Below are positions 23,067-33,000 of a stretch of DNA of 39,423 nucleotides, piece by piece. A program made the translations under genes and the position numbers. Source of the stretch: an uncultured Oscillospiraceae bacterium (GTDB lineage Bacteria; Bacillota; Clostridia; Oscillospirales; Acutalibacteraceae); assembly GCA_900549755.1 (NCBI GenBank), contig URPQ01000009.1:1-39423 (forward strand), read 5' to 3'. The notes beneath the pieces are model-generated. The model saw only the letters and a list, made by a program, of their open reading frames with translations. It had not been told where the DNA came from and searched no databases. The stretch's first letter is position 1. Each line of letters begins with the position of its first letter.

Positions 23067-23594
23067 ATGAAACCGTTAACAGCAGAGCAAAGTCAAATAG
23101 CAGAGCTAAATCACGATCTCGTTTTTGAGTTTTTAAACGAATACAATCTGCCCGAATCGCAATATTATGATGTCGTTATATTCGGCTATCTTTGCGCGGC
23201 GCAGGAGTATTGCGAGAAACCTCAATCAAACAAGTTCTCATTTTCTACTGTGGCATGGAAAAAGATGAAACAAGAACTATACAGATATGGTAAATATCTT
23301 GAACGCAAAAAACGGGATTTCCAAACCGTAAGCCTTTCGGATATTAAAGACGAATATGACAGTTCTTTAAAAACGAATGAAACAGCAGCAGAAAACAGGC
23401 TTTTGGAAGATTTGAATTTCAGCCTGCTGCTCCATTCTTTAGCGTCTGCAATCACTGAAAAGCAAATGCGCATAATCCGTATGAAGCTCGCGGGCTTTCG
23501 TATGCACGATATCGCAAGGACGGAAAAAATGACATTTAGGGATATTAACCGTGTGCTTAACGATACATATGTGATTATTGAAACGCTGCTTTGA
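23067..23594 (+). CDS. Sigma-70-like RNA polymerase factor of the element
   Basis: This 175-aa protein has a strong AGGAGG ribosome site. Residues about 12-75 match the pattern of sigma region 2 (LNHDLVFEFLNEY, YYDVVIFGYLCAAQEY, FSFSTVAWKKMKQELYRYGK). The C-terminal 50 residues look like region 4 (ITEKQMRIIRMKLAGFRMHD, IARTEKMTFRDINRVLNDTY), a helix-turn-helix for -35 recognition. The homology is read from pattern only and the canonical -10 aromatic residues are not certain. It probably directs transcription of element genes. A second, distinct sigma-like pair lies at 37124-37688. Confidence 0.72.
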   Translation: MKPLTAEQSQIAELNHDLVFEFLNEYNLPESQYYDVVIFGYLCAAQEYCEKPQSNKFSFSTVAWKKMKQELYRYGKYLERKKRDFQTVSLSDIKDEYDSSLKTNETAAENRLLEDLNFSLLLHSLASAITEKQMRIIRMKLAGFRMHDIARTEKMTFRDINRVLNDTYVIIETLL

Positions 23595-23613
23595 TAAGAA
23601 AGGAACAGGGAAA

Positions 23614-24276
23614 ATGAATTTTGTTCTTAACAAAATGAAGAAATCCGAACAAAAATACACCTACCGGCAAAGCACACAGATTTCTATGCAGTGCGGTCTT
23701 ATAGGCTATCTCCGTGCGGATATGGATTCAAGCGGCAAAGGCTTTTTCAGCACATGGAACGATTACCGTAAGGATTTGAAAACAAGCGAGTTTAAGGCTG
23801 AATTTGACGATATGATCAACACCTACCGCAAGGACGGAAATTTTCTTGCGGATAGGGATACTCTGAACAAATTCTGTCATGACAAGGCCTTGAATTATGA
23901 AAATGATGAACGTTCATTCGGGGTTCGTGTAGATTCTGAAAATTACGCTTATCTTTGCAGGCTCAACCCGTACAAAGGCGAATATAACCTTTATTGTTAT
24001 TGCTATATAAAAAAATGGCTTGACGGCCATTTGCGTAATGCGGAAAACGGTATAAGGTTTATAACGCCCGATTATGCGGAAAATTTCCGTATCAATGACG
24101 GCGAAAGTATCCGTATTACATATTCGGACGGCGAAATCTGCGACCGCATATGCAGATATATTGATGATTTCCATACTGAGGTCGGAGATACAATATACCA
24201 TATTTGTGAGTTTGCCGAGCGTATGGAGAAAATCGAAGCCGTGGTTGCTCCTTTAAACGGGCAAAATTCAGAATGA
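23614..24276 (+). CDS. Hypothetical protein of the accessory operon
   Basis: This is a 220-aa soluble protein. The start at 23614 (MNFVLNKMKKSEQKY) is chosen for the GGAACAGGG ribosome region; a longer in-frame start at 23578 overlaps the previous gene. It is rich in aromatic and charged residues (YNLYCYCYIKKWLDGH, SIRITYSDGEICDRICRYID) without membrane helices. It begins 20 nt after the sigma-like gene. I recognise no family. Proteins of this size and composition recur beside helicase/methylase genes in clostridial mobile elements, an impression I cannot verify here. Confidence 0.7.
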   Translation: MNFVLNKMKKSEQKYTYRQSTQISMQCGLIGYLRADMDSSGKGFFSTWNDYRKDLKTSEFKAEFDDMINTYRKDGNFLADRDTLNKFCHDKALNYENDERSFGVRVDSENYAYLCRLNPYKGEYNLYCYCYIKKWLDGHLRNAENGIRFITPDYAENFRINDGESIRITYSDGEICDRICRYIDDFHTEVGDTIYHICEFAERMEKIEAVVAPLNGQNSE

Positions 24277-24303
24277 AAGCCGTAACGGAAATGAGGAAAG
24301 TTT

Positions 24304-24528
24304 ATGAAAAGCTTGGTTTTAATAAGCGGGCATATTGTGTTTCCCTTGAAAGAAGGTATATCTGCATATATCGCCTGCTCAAAAGGAATAATACAGACCT
24401 CTAAAGTGGTTAATATTATTTCTTTTACAAAGGATTTTGCACATTTTGAAACAATGAATTCGGAGTATAAGGTAACACCCGAAAAAAGCCCTGTTAAAGC
24501 GGCAGAGGTATTGCCTGAGTGTGCATAA
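24304..24528 (+). CDS. Small hypothetical protein
   Basis: This 74-aa protein has a GAGGAAAG ribosome site 5-6 nt before ATG. It is beta-rich (LVLISGHIVFPLKEGISAYI, VVNIISFTKDFAHFET) and could fold as a small barrel. It has no recognisable motif and stays in the plus-strand operon order, followed by a hairpin terminator-like element. Confidence 0.6.
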   Translation: MKSLVLISGHIVFPLKEGISAYIACSKGIIQTSKVVNIISFTKDFAHFETMNSEYKVTPEKSPVKAAEVLPECA

Positions 24529-24533
24529 AATAA

Positions 24534-24567
24534 AAAACGGGTGCGGGAATTTTCCTGCGCCCGTTTT
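24534..24567 (+). terminator. Long hairpin between operon genes
   Basis: A 16-bp stem with one mismatch and one wobble (AAAACGGGTGCGGGAA with TTCCTGCGCCCGTTTT) lies at 24534-24567 and ends in TTTT. It is strong enough to act as a terminator or mRNA stabiliser just before the next ribosome site. Confidence 0.7.
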
Positions 24568-24587
24568 CAACGGAAAGAGGAATGAAA

Positions 24588-25499
24588 ATGGATTTGGCTG
24601 AAAAACTGGCACATGTGGATATGACTGCGGATAACCGAATATCCGAAGAAGACCGGAAATACGGCGAAACGCATCAAAAGGCTTATGAAACGGCGCTCAG
24701 TGATTTAAAAGGACTTGTTTTATACTGTAACAGTATGAATGCGGCGCAGGATGAAATTCTCGGTGACTATGATGGGGCAGAACGGATATACCGCGGATAT
24801 ACAAATATAAAGGATTTCTCGGCAGATAATATTGAAAAAGCAATTTATGCTATTCACCGCCGTTTTGTTGTATTCATTGTGAATTATTTTAACAGGACAT
24901 ACAATGTTGAGTTAGAAAGTGATAAAATCGCAAACAGTCTTATTCCGAAGAAACCCGAATACGATTACGAGAATGATAAAAGTTATAACGAGCGATGTCG
25001 GGAATGGAAAATAACAATGGATAATTTATCACTTTGCTTTAATGATGTATTGGATCGGATTTTAATTCAGCTTGACGGCAGAACCTTTGCAGACCGTGCA
25101 TTGGATGAAATTATTGAAAAAAGCATTTCAAACTCTGTAATCCGCGACACAAGATGTTTTGAAGTAAAGGGTGATACAATTTGTTTCAAAGATTATTTCT
25201 GTAATTATACCGATTGGTACAGCAGTGAAAATTGGGAACTCAGAGAGAGAATGAAAAACATCTTACCGGCGCTTTGGCATTATGAAACTGGACGGTTCTA
25301 TAATTACGGCTATCCCATTTCAAAAATTTTATACCGTTTCAGTTGCCCCGAAGCAGAATTCGACGGCAAAAATAAGCTTAAAAGTCTTAAATGCTTTAAA
25401 AACGGGCGGGTTGATGTGAAATTCACAAGCAAGCAAAATGCAAGCGAATTTGCACAGAAATATCTCGGCTCGGTCGATGGCGGAGGAATTGCGGAATGA
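24588..25499 (+). CDS. Hypothetical protein coupled to the methyltransferase-helicase
   Basis: This is a 303-aa protein. The start at 24588 (MDLAEKLAHVDMTADN) has GGAAAGAGG 8 nt upstream; an ATG two codons earlier is too close to it. It is soluble, largely helical, and rich in Tyr, Asp and Glu (DYDGAERIYRGYTNIKDFSA, KKPEYDYENDKSYNERCREW). A late segment, YYRFS-like, precedes the stop. Its stop overlaps the start of the 1013-aa methyltransferase-helicase gene by 4 nt (ATGA), so the two are translationally coupled and probably work together. I do not recognise the fold; a DNA-recognition or adaptor subunit is one guess. Confidence 0.7.
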   Translation: MDLAEKLAHVDMTADNRISEEDRKYGETHQKAYETALSDLKGLVLYCNSMNAAQDEILGDYDGAERIYRGYTNIKDFSADNIEKAIYAIHRRFVVFIVNYFNRTYNVELESDKIANSLIPKKPEYDYENDKSYNERCREWKITMDNLSLCFNDVLDRILIQLDGRTFADRALDEIIEKSISNSVIRDTRCFEVKGDTICFKDYFCNYTDWYSSENWELRERMKNILPALWHYETGRFYNYGYPISKILYRFSCPEAEFDGKNKLKSLKCFKNGRVDVKFTSKQNASEFAQKYLGSVDGGGIAE

Positions 25500-28400
25500 A
25501 GTACAAAATATACCAAAGCTCCGTAAAGCAAAAGGATCGGGAAGAATTTAACCGAAAGCTGTTAAAGCTTATAGAGAACAAGGAAACCGAAAAGTACGGT
25601 ATTACCGGGGACGATGTATATAATGCGTATACCGGCGACGGCGGACTGCACGGACTGAACCGTAAGGATTACGACAGCTATTATACTTACAGTGAGGAAA
25701 AAAAGAATATTGAAAACGGACAGTTTTTTACCCCGCCGAAATTGGCTGAATTGTTAGTAAGCAGTGTAGCGCCATCAAAGGACGAAACCGTGGCGGATCT
25801 TACCTGCGGTGCGGGCGCGTTTTTTAATTTTCTTCCCAACGAGCATAATCTGTACGGCTGTGAAACGGATATTAAGGCATACAAGGTGGCAAAATTTCTG
25901 TATCCGGACGCAAATATAGAAAACTGCGATATAAGGCTCTACAATCCTGATATGCGGTTTGATTATGTTATAGGAAATCCGCCGTTCAATCTCAAATGGT
26001 GGATAGACGGCAGTACGGAAATAAAATCTCAAATGTATTTTTGCCTTAAAGCCGCAGCGCTTTTAAAGCCTAAAGGAATAATGGCTGTAATTGTCCCGAA
26101 TTATTTTTTGTCGGATGAATTTATGGCAGGCTCGGATATTGCGGATATGGAAAAGCGCTTTAACTTTTTGGGGCAGGTTGCTTTGCCCGCCGATTCCTTT
26201 TCGGCAACCGGAGTAAACTCCTATGACACGAAAATTCAGTATTGGCAGCGGAAGTCCGAAACCGATACGGAAACTAAACCGTATAAAAAAGAAATGTCCT
26301 TTACGGTTCTTAAAAACGGTAATTACGATGAGATTGCCGCTTGGATTAAAGAAAATATCCTGTCGTCCGCACAGTCTGAACTGCGTAAAAACAGGTACGG
26401 CATTTTAAGAGAGATTGCAAAGGACGGCACCTTATCCTCGGAATTCGAGTACAGGGTTAAAAGTATGCTTTATCAGGTGAAGTGCCACCCAAAGCTCAAA
26501 GAGCATTACAACAAATGCAGCGAATATCTTTACCGTTTTGCGCATCAGGATAAACCCATAGATATGGATTATAAGGAATGGTGCAAAAAGCGGATAACCG
26601 AGGCAAAGGTTATAGCGTACTTGAAAAATGTTATAAAAAAGCAAAGCGCACCACCCGCACAGGACAGAACGGCGCTTGTAAAGCAGAAGTACGGTTTTGT
26701 GTATAAGGGATACAGCCCTAAAGCCGTAAAAACACTTTCCGAGGAGCAGAAAAAGCCGGTACCTATGTACGATATTGTCACGGGAAGCTGTTTCGATGAA
26801 TTTCCGGGATATGAAAAACTTATACGCAGAAAGCAGAATGAGTATATAGTGCAAAGCCAACCCTTTGCGGATATGACCGAGGACAGCGAAATTTCCGAAT
26901 GGTTAAACGACTTCTCTTTGTGGGACGCGGAAAACGAGGAAGAAATCCGTCTTAACGCCGTGCAAAAGTACGATTTAAACCTTATGCTGCAAAAGCGTTA
27001 CGGACTTCTCCAGTGGGAGCAGGGTTCGGGTAAAACCCTTGCAGGCATAGCCGTAGGCAAATACCGTATGGAAAAGCAGTTTTTACATAACACTTGGGTG
27101 GTATCGCCCGCCATATCCATAAGAAACAACTGGGATGTGGTGCTTGAAAATTTCGGATTGCCGTATGTTTTCGTTCAGCACCTTGCGGATATTGAGAAAA
27201 TTAAAAAGGGCGATTTTGTAATAATAACTCTTAATGCTCTCAGTAAATACCGCAAGCAGGTAAAGCGTTGGGTAAAGCTCCATAATCAGAAAATACAGCT
27301 TGTTTTCGATGAAAGCGATGAAATGTCTAACCCGTCAACGGCAACCGCAAAAAGCGTGCTTGACTGTTTCAGACGGTGCAAAGCAAAGCTTTTGGCAACG
27401 GGCACCAGCACAAGAAACAATATAGTCGAATTTGCCCCGCAGCTTGAGCTTATGTATAACAACTCGGCAAATATGATTTCTTGGTGCAGGGAAACCTATT
27501 CCTATGATTATGAGAACGGGGAAGCATATCTGTCTGACGAGCAGAACGAGTATTTCAGTATGCCGATACCGGCATATAAAAGGGGCTACAATCTTTTTAA
27601 GGCGTCGCACCTGCCGGGCAAGGCTACGGTTTTCGGAATTGAGAAAATGACGCAGGATATTTATAACTCGGATGTTCTTGACGAGCTGCTCGGTAAGACT
27701 GTAATCACAAGAACCTTCGAGGAGGTTGTCGGAAAGGAAATACGCAGGATTCATCAGGTGCCTGTAAAAATGTCGGCAGAGGAAAGAGAGATATACGAAA
27801 TCGCAATGAAAGAGTTTTACAAGCTGAAGGATGAATACTTTACGAGTACGGGCAATTCCCGTAAGGACAGCGCACTTGTTATTTTACAGCAAATATCTAT
27901 GCTTATGAAAATAAGTGCGGCACCGAATACGCTTAAAGAGTACACCGGGGGAACGCCCACCAAAATATCCGAAGTAGTAAATATGGTGTCAGATTTCAGT
28001 GATGAGATTGTTGCGATAGGAGTCAGACACTTAGATGTTCTTCAAATGTATAAAGAGGCTTTAGAGCAGGAATTTCCCGACAGAGCACTGTTTACGGTGA
28101 CGGGTAAAATGACCTTTGCAAACCGCAAAAGACTGCGTAAAACGCTCAAAGAAAGCGGAAACGGTATTTTGCTTTGCACACAGCAGAGCCTGCCATCAAG
28201 CGTTAATTTTGAGTATGTCAATAAGGTGTTTCTGCCTGAGCTGCATTACAATAACGCTAAAATGAGCCAGTTTTATATGCGGTTTATACGCTACACCTCA
28301 AAGGATTACAAGGATATTTACTTTGTGACCGCCGAGGACAGTATAGAGGCAAACCTGCTGCAAATGGTTATGTGTAAGGAAAAGCTTAATTTGTTTATGA

Positions 28401-28537
28401 AGGGCAAAAAGACCGACCTTGACGAAATATATGAGAAGTTCGGAGTTGACTATAACCTTATATCCCAAATTATGTGTAAGGAAAAGGATGAAAACGGACA
28501 CTCGTACATTCGCTGGGGTCAACAGAAAATTGCCTGA
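25496..28537 (+). CDS. Adenine-N6 DNA methyltransferase fused to SNF2/DEAD-like helicase
   Basis: This is a 1013-aa two-domain protein. The N-terminal gamma-class adenine methyltransferase (about residues 60-270) has motif X-like GQFFTPPKLAELL (75-87), SAM-binding motif I DLTCGAGAFF (101-110) and catalytic NPPF (161-164). A linker (about 270-490) leads to a superfamily-2 helicase with Walker A EQGSGKTLAG (508-517), Walker B LVFDESDE (602-609), motif III-like ATGTSTRNN (634-642) and a C-terminal lobe ending in SQFYMRFIRYTSKDYKDIYF (motif VI-like). No nuclease motif is evident. Known relatives in layout are phage P1 DarB-type anti-restriction proteins and type ISP restriction enzymes; the latter carry a nuclease and different order. 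It could protect the element from host restriction or be part of a defence system. Confidence 0.88.
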   Translation: MKYKIYQSSVKQKDREEFNRKLLKLIENKETEKYGITGDDVYNAYTGDGGLHGLNRKDYDSYYTYSEEKKNIENGQFFTPPKLAELLVSSVAPSKDETVADLTCGAGAFFNFLPNEHNLYGCETDIKAYKVAKFLYPDANIENCDIRLYNPDMRFDYVIGNPPFNLKWWIDGSTEIKSQMYFCLKAAALLKPKGIMAVIVPNYFLSDEFMAGSDIADMEKRFNFLGQVALPADSFSATGVNSYDTKIQYWQRKSETDTETKPYKKEMSFTVLKNGNYDEIAAWIKENILSSAQSELRKNRYGILREIAKDGTLSSEFEYRVKSMLYQVKCHPKLKEHYNKCSEYLYRFAHQDKPIDMDYKEWCKKRITEAKVIAYLKNVIKKQSAPPAQDRTALVKQKYGFVYKGYSPKAVKTLSEEQKKPVPMYDIVTGSCFDEFPGYEKLIRRKQNEYIVQSQPFADMTEDSEISEWLNDFSLWDAENEEEIRLNAVQKYDLNLMLQKRYGLLQWEQGSGKTLAGIAVGKYRMEKQFLHNTWVVSPAISIRNNWDVVLENFGLPYVFVQHLADIEKIKKGDFVIITLNALSKYRKQVKRWVKLHNQKIQLVFDESDEMSNPSTATAKSVLDCFRRCKAKLLATGTSTRNNIVEFAPQLELMYNNSANMISWCRETYSYDYENGEAYLSDEQNEYFSMPIPAYKRGYNLFKASHLPGKATVFGIEKMTQDIYNSDVLDELLGKTVITRTFEEVVGKEIRRIHQVPVKMSAEEREIYEIAMKEFYKLKDEYFTSTGNSRKDSALVILQQISMLMKISAAPNTLKEYTGGTPTKISEVVNMVSDFSDEIVAIGVRHLDVLQMYKEALEQEFPDRALFTVTGKMTFANRKRLRKTLKESGNGILLCTQQSLPSSVNFEYVNKVFLPELHYNNAKMSQFYMRFIRYTSKDYKDIYFVTAEDSIEANLLQMVMCKEKLNLFMKGKKTDLDEIYEKFGVDYNLISQIMCKEKDENGHSYIRWGQQKIA

Positions 28538-28555
28538 TAAGGGGGGGATTTTAAA

Positions 28556-29338
28556 ATGCAAAATAATTTATATTCGTCCGTCAAACTTGAATGGTATGAG
28601 GTTTCGCATTACATAGAAAAAGCTTTAGCTAAGATTTTAAAGGAAAAAACAGTGTGCTGTGCCGCATTTGAGGATGCGGAATACTGGTCTGTACGAATAA
28701 TGAACAGGCGGTTAAGTGTTGCGGAGCTTAAAACGCTGCTTGAATTTGTTAAGGCGGACGACAAAACGACCGAGGACAGCATACCCGAAGACAGCGACAG
28801 TGCGAAATTTATAGGTATGCGTTTATCTTCAATGCTGCTCGGCATTGCGTTAGGCGCGCGCTGGCAAGAGTGTTTCGCTACCCAAAACGCACTTTGGCTT
28901 ATAGGGATAAACTTTGATTCCACCTATAAAACGGATATAGAGTCAAAGTTATGTTTGGCGGGAGACACTGCCGTTGATTCGGAAAAGCTGCTTTCCGAAA
29001 AAGAGTTTAGGAAACTTTTGTATTCAAACGGCGGAGATTATAACGCATTAGTCGTCACAGCCGAACAAAACAGGAAAAATTATGCCGATTATTTGTTTTG
29101 GAATTATCCGATTTCTGACGGTAAACATACCGGAGTATACTTTGTTCTTGTTAAAGAGGGAATTATAACCGTTCCGTATAATATAATCAGGAAAAACAGC
29201 TTTGAAAAATTTGTTCTTTCGGATATAAAGCTCTGCACCGCTTCGGACATAGCAAACTATATTTCCGAATGGAATAAATTTTCCGATACACTTTCAAAAC
29301 AACTGAAAGCCTTTAAGGAATCTCTTGAAAGCAAATAA
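28556..29338 (+). CDS. Hypothetical protein, last gene of the accessory operon
   Basis: This 260-aa soluble protein follows the methyltransferase-helicase gene by 18 nt with a GGGGGG-rich ribosome site. It has alternating helix and strand patterns (VSHYIEKALAKILKEKTVCC, GMRLSSMLLGIALGARWQEC, GVYFVLVKEGIITVPYNIIR) and a lysine-rich C-terminus, with no membrane segment or known motif. Co-transcription with the upstream fusion suggests a partner role. A terminator follows about 70 bp later. Confidence 0.68.
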   Translation: MQNNLYSSVKLEWYEVSHYIEKALAKILKEKTVCCAAFEDAEYWSVRIMNRRLSVAELKTLLEFVKADDKTTEDSIPEDSDSAKFIGMRLSSMLLGIALGARWQECFATQNALWLIGINFDSTYKTDIESKLCLAGDTAVDSEKLLSEKEFRKLLYSNGGDYNALVVTAEQNRKNYADYLFWNYPISDGKHTGVYFVLVKEGIITVPYNIIRKNSFEKFVLSDIKLCTASDIANYISEWNKFSDTLSKQLKAFKESLESK

Positions 29339-29410
29339 TCATGACCTTCTTTTTTAATCTGTCAAAGCTCCCAAATTTATGACCAAAAAAATTAAAAACC
29401 GCAATTAGTA

Positions 29411-29460
29411 AAATCCCTGCCGATTTCACCGTTGAAGTCAGCAGGGATTTAATACCTTTT
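29411..29460. terminator. Terminator between convergent transcription units
   Basis: A perfect 10-bp inverted repeat AAATCCCTGC (29411-29420) with GCAGGGATTT (29441-29450) is followed by a T5 run on the plus strand and T-rich sequence on the minus strand. It sits between the plus-strand operon and minus-strand genes and could serve both. Confidence 0.75.
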
Positions 29461-29568
29461 TATTACTGTTGCAAGTTTTTCAAGCCCGTGTTTTTCTATA
29501 TATAAATATGCGTCTACAATATCGGGAAAAGATAACGCCTCGGAAAAGTAAGAGGTAATCAGTAAAGT
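29449..29568 (-). pseudogene. C-terminal relic of an unknown protein
   Basis: After the end of the small membrane protein gene one minus-strand frame, opened by a TGA and lacking a start codon, reads TLLITSYFSEALSFPDIVDA then YLYIEKHGLEKLATVIKRY and stops at 29449. The protein-like composition and position suggest the remaining tail of a gene lost by deletion. The family is not recognised. Apart from this and the terminator, the 220 bp between 29338 and 29559 holds nothing else. Confidence 0.4.
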
Positions 29569-30080
29569 TCAACATACTGTGTGTAATAATCTTTGAATTG
29601 AACTATTCTCTTTACGGAATTATCGTCAGGAAAATATTCAAAGACTGTACTTGTATACTTTTTACGCATTCCTCTGCTGTCGTGAATATCAAAAAAGCAC
29701 CTGTTTCCTATCACATAAAGATTAAATATATTGCTGTTTTCAAGATTATCCGCATATTCAATTATATTTTTGGCGTAAGCCGGCATACCTTCCAAATCAG
29801 TTTCAATATCATCTACCATATATAATTTATAGACTTCCGTACCCGAACACTGAAATTCTTCTGTTTCTTCATAATCACCGTTATCATATACGATGTAAAA
29901 ATGCTCTTTCCCGGAAGTAATCCATCCCCCTGAACTTCTTGACATTACTTTAAGAATAGGCTTTCTTGTTTCGATACGATGTTTTTTCATTAAATCGCGA
30001 GTCAAAGATACAGCACAGATAACCGCGGCAACAGCAACGACCGAAACAATAACCTTTAAAATAATACTTTTATTTTTCAT
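29559..30080 (-). CDS. Small membrane-anchored extracytoplasmic protein, possible immunity partner
   Basis: This 173-aa protein has one N-terminal membrane helix (about residues 7-27, IILKVIVSVVAVAAVICAVS) and an outward-facing domain of about 140 residues (HFYIVYDNGDYEETEEFQCS, NRCFFDIHDSRGMRKKYTST). The anchor lacks a lipobox and a clear signal-peptidase site, so it is probably retained in the membrane. A GGGTGAAA ribosome site precedes the ATG, which lies 17 nt after the stop of the 1383-aa secreted multidomain gene; the two form an operon. The order large exported enzyme then small anchored protein suggests cell-surface immunity or a folding partner. I recognise no family. Confidence 0.7.
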   Translation of the reverse strand: MKNKSIILKVIVSVVAVAAVICAVSLTRDLMKKHRIETRKPILKVMSRSSGGWITSGKEHFYIVYDNGDYEETEEFQCSGTEVYKLYMVDDIETDLEGMPAYAKNIIEYADNLENSNIFNLYVIGNRCFFDIHDSRGMRKKYTSTVFEYFPDDNSVKRIVQFKDYYTQYVELY

Positions 30081-30097
30081 TATGTTTCACCCTTTTT

Positions 30098-33000
30098 CTA
30101 TATACCTAAAAGTATTTTCCGAAGTCGAGTTAAATCAGCAGAATCTAGAATGCTGTTTTTATCAATGTCAGCCGTATCGAAGTCAATTCCGGTCAAAGTC
30201 ATAACTCCGGCAATATGCTTTTTTACCCGTATAAGATCTATTATATCCACCGTTCCGTCTCCGTTTGTATCCCCGGATTTTCTTGTGAAATCGGCGTCTG
30301 TAACCGTTACTGTAAAGGCAGCTGTAATATCGTTTCCCGTTTTTGCCGTCACGGATATTGTTCCCGGAGCAAGAGCTTGTATAACGCCGAACTCATCAAT
30401 TTTAATAACCGTTCCCTCTTCATAGGTATAGGAAACATCTGTGTCGGTAGAATTTGCCGGTATAAATTCCGGAGCGATTACATATCTTTCCCCTACGGTC
30501 ATAATAATATTTTGAATGTTAACGGATGTCGGCACTAAATTAACGGTAATTTCGCAGCTTTCTATTTTATTACCGTCCGTTGCGGATATTGTTGTTTTTC
30601 CATAACCTAATGCAGTCACCGTGCCGTTTGATGAAACAGACGCAACGGAATCAGCCGACGAACTCCAAGTAAGAAGCGAGGATACGGATTCTGCATCGTC
30701 ACCCGAAACATCTATCTTTTTTGCAGCATTAAGATCAAGATTTATGTCAGATGCCAAACTCCAATCAGTAAAATGATTATTGACAGTACCTCCGACCGCA
30801 GATGTAATATTTTCCGCCGAAATAGGATTATTTGTTCCGTCATAAGACGCAAGTAACCCATTTCCCGAGGTTTGGGCCACAGAATCGGAAACGCTTGTCT
30901 TTCGCCAACCGTCTTTGTCAAGAGTTGAAACCTCGGCCTTGAAATCCACAGAAGTTCCTACACTGTTACCGCAACTGAATTCAACGCGATAGCCATAATT
31001 CGGCATATAAATTATCGCGCTGAAATTATCATCCTCCACTTCAAGCGGTGTAAAACTGAAAGTATCGCTGTTAAAACCGAAATACTTATTTTCGGATATT
31101 TGCGCAACATTATTGTTCTCTTCATCGTAAATATTTACTGTTAAAAAGCTGTTGCCCGAATACTTTATTTTTAAATTATCCGCCATACCGTTGTCTGTAT
31201 CGTTCGTTTCCGCCAGCAAGGAATTTGTATCTGCCGGAGAAATATAGGCTTTACCGTTGATTGTATCACATACATATTGAATCGGTGCCCTGCGCATAGC
31301 CAAATCCATATGGCCGTATGAACCCTCATTTGCAAAATCCTTGTATTTTAAACGGTGTTTTCTATCGCCCGACAAGGCAAACGCACTGGCTGCCAATACT
31401 ACTCCGTCACCTTCGACTGATTTAGCGACATCATCTATAACAGATTGCCCAAGCAAATTTGTCTTATATCGTACAACCGATGTCGTGTCAAATCCTTTAC
31501 TTGAGCCAATAAGAGTTGTATCAACACTTTGTAACACCGATACAATGTCGCCTATATTATTCCGAAAGGCTTTATGACTGCGTTTATTACCGTCAGTAAG
31601 ATTAGAATTGAGATTCGGACTTCTGTTTAAAATACTGTAATAGTCATTTAAGGTGGTAATTGCCTTGCTGTTTTTAAATTCATCTTCATACATCTGCGGC
31701 ATAAGTTTTAAATATTCTATACTCGGCAAAAGCTGATAGGTTGTAGGTGAATTATGAACAGCCGCACGCACAAACAGATATGTAAATCTATATGCCCACC
31801 ATTTTATGAACTTATTGTCAGTTATACTTTCTAACTGTTCGGCTAATATTTCATCCACCATATCCACTTTTCCGCTTTCCAGCGGATCAAGCGCATAATA
31901 GGTGCCGTATAACGGTGCTGCAATAAGAATTGCTTTTTCAACCTTTCTTTTATTTGCAACACTCTTTGCAATATATCTTGCCGCTAACAAACCGCCGGTA
32001 CTGTGAGTGACAAACACTACGCTTTCATATCCGTTACCGTTAATATGGTTCTGTAGCTCGTTAGCCGAATCATTCAAGTCAGCAAGCCAGTTATACGGAA
32101 AAAACACCACATCGTAACCCTTGCATTGCTTTTTCAAAGTGTTTACAAGCAGCTTATATACTCCACCTTCGCCCGGGTTCATTTCGGTTCCGTAAAAATC
32201 CTTTGAAATATCCGGATGCACCTTTGAATTTTCTCCGTTTTTGTCAAGGCGCAAAATATCTTTTCGTGCACTTACTTCTCCTAAAATAACATAGTCGGTA
32301 ATATCGCTGCTTAATTTGTCCTGATCCGCCCAATATTCATTACCGTCTTCTGTGTAAAGCCGCGAGCCTAAATATCCCGGAAGAACATAAATTGCTTTTT
32401 TAGCAGACCTTAACATCGACACACCTTGATCTCTGCCGGAAAAAGCATTTTTGTCTATTTCTATTCTTCCGTCGCCTGTCCCCAAAGCGTTGCTGCCTTC
32501 TAAATTGGCAAATTGAGAGAACGCCCAGTTATCGGGAATTTTAAAGCCTAAATTTCCGCTGAAGCCTGTTGACATATCCCCCACAAAGCTGCTGCAGGCA
32601 TAGCCGGCATTGGATACACGGGTGCAAACATTTCTCGCACCGTAAACTCCTACCTTATAGCTGCTTTTTGAGACCTCATCATAAACCTTTTCAAAATACG
32701 GAATAACGCTGCCGGTTATCTGGTAATCCATCGCGTCAAAATCCACTGCAAAATAAATAATTGTATCAGCCGGAAGACCGAGATTATCTGCCGCCTCTAT
32801 TGCGGATTGTGCGTCTGAAACGCCTTTTTCGGGTGTGAAATACTCAACCTTATTTGAGCTTGTTTGATAAATGGGGAAAAACCGCAAACCGGCACGCAGA
32901 ATTGTTTTGGCTTCCGTTACAGTCAAGGCCTTGCTTATTCCGCCGCCGTAGGTGCCGGTCAAGTATCTGCCTATATATCTGTATCCGTTATCATAAAGCG

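Noticed and set aside
25496..28537. Calling the methyltransferase-helicase a complete type ISP restriction enzyme
   Set aside because: No N-terminal nuclease motif is visible and the domain order is methyltransferase then helicase, opposite to the known single-chain enzymes.
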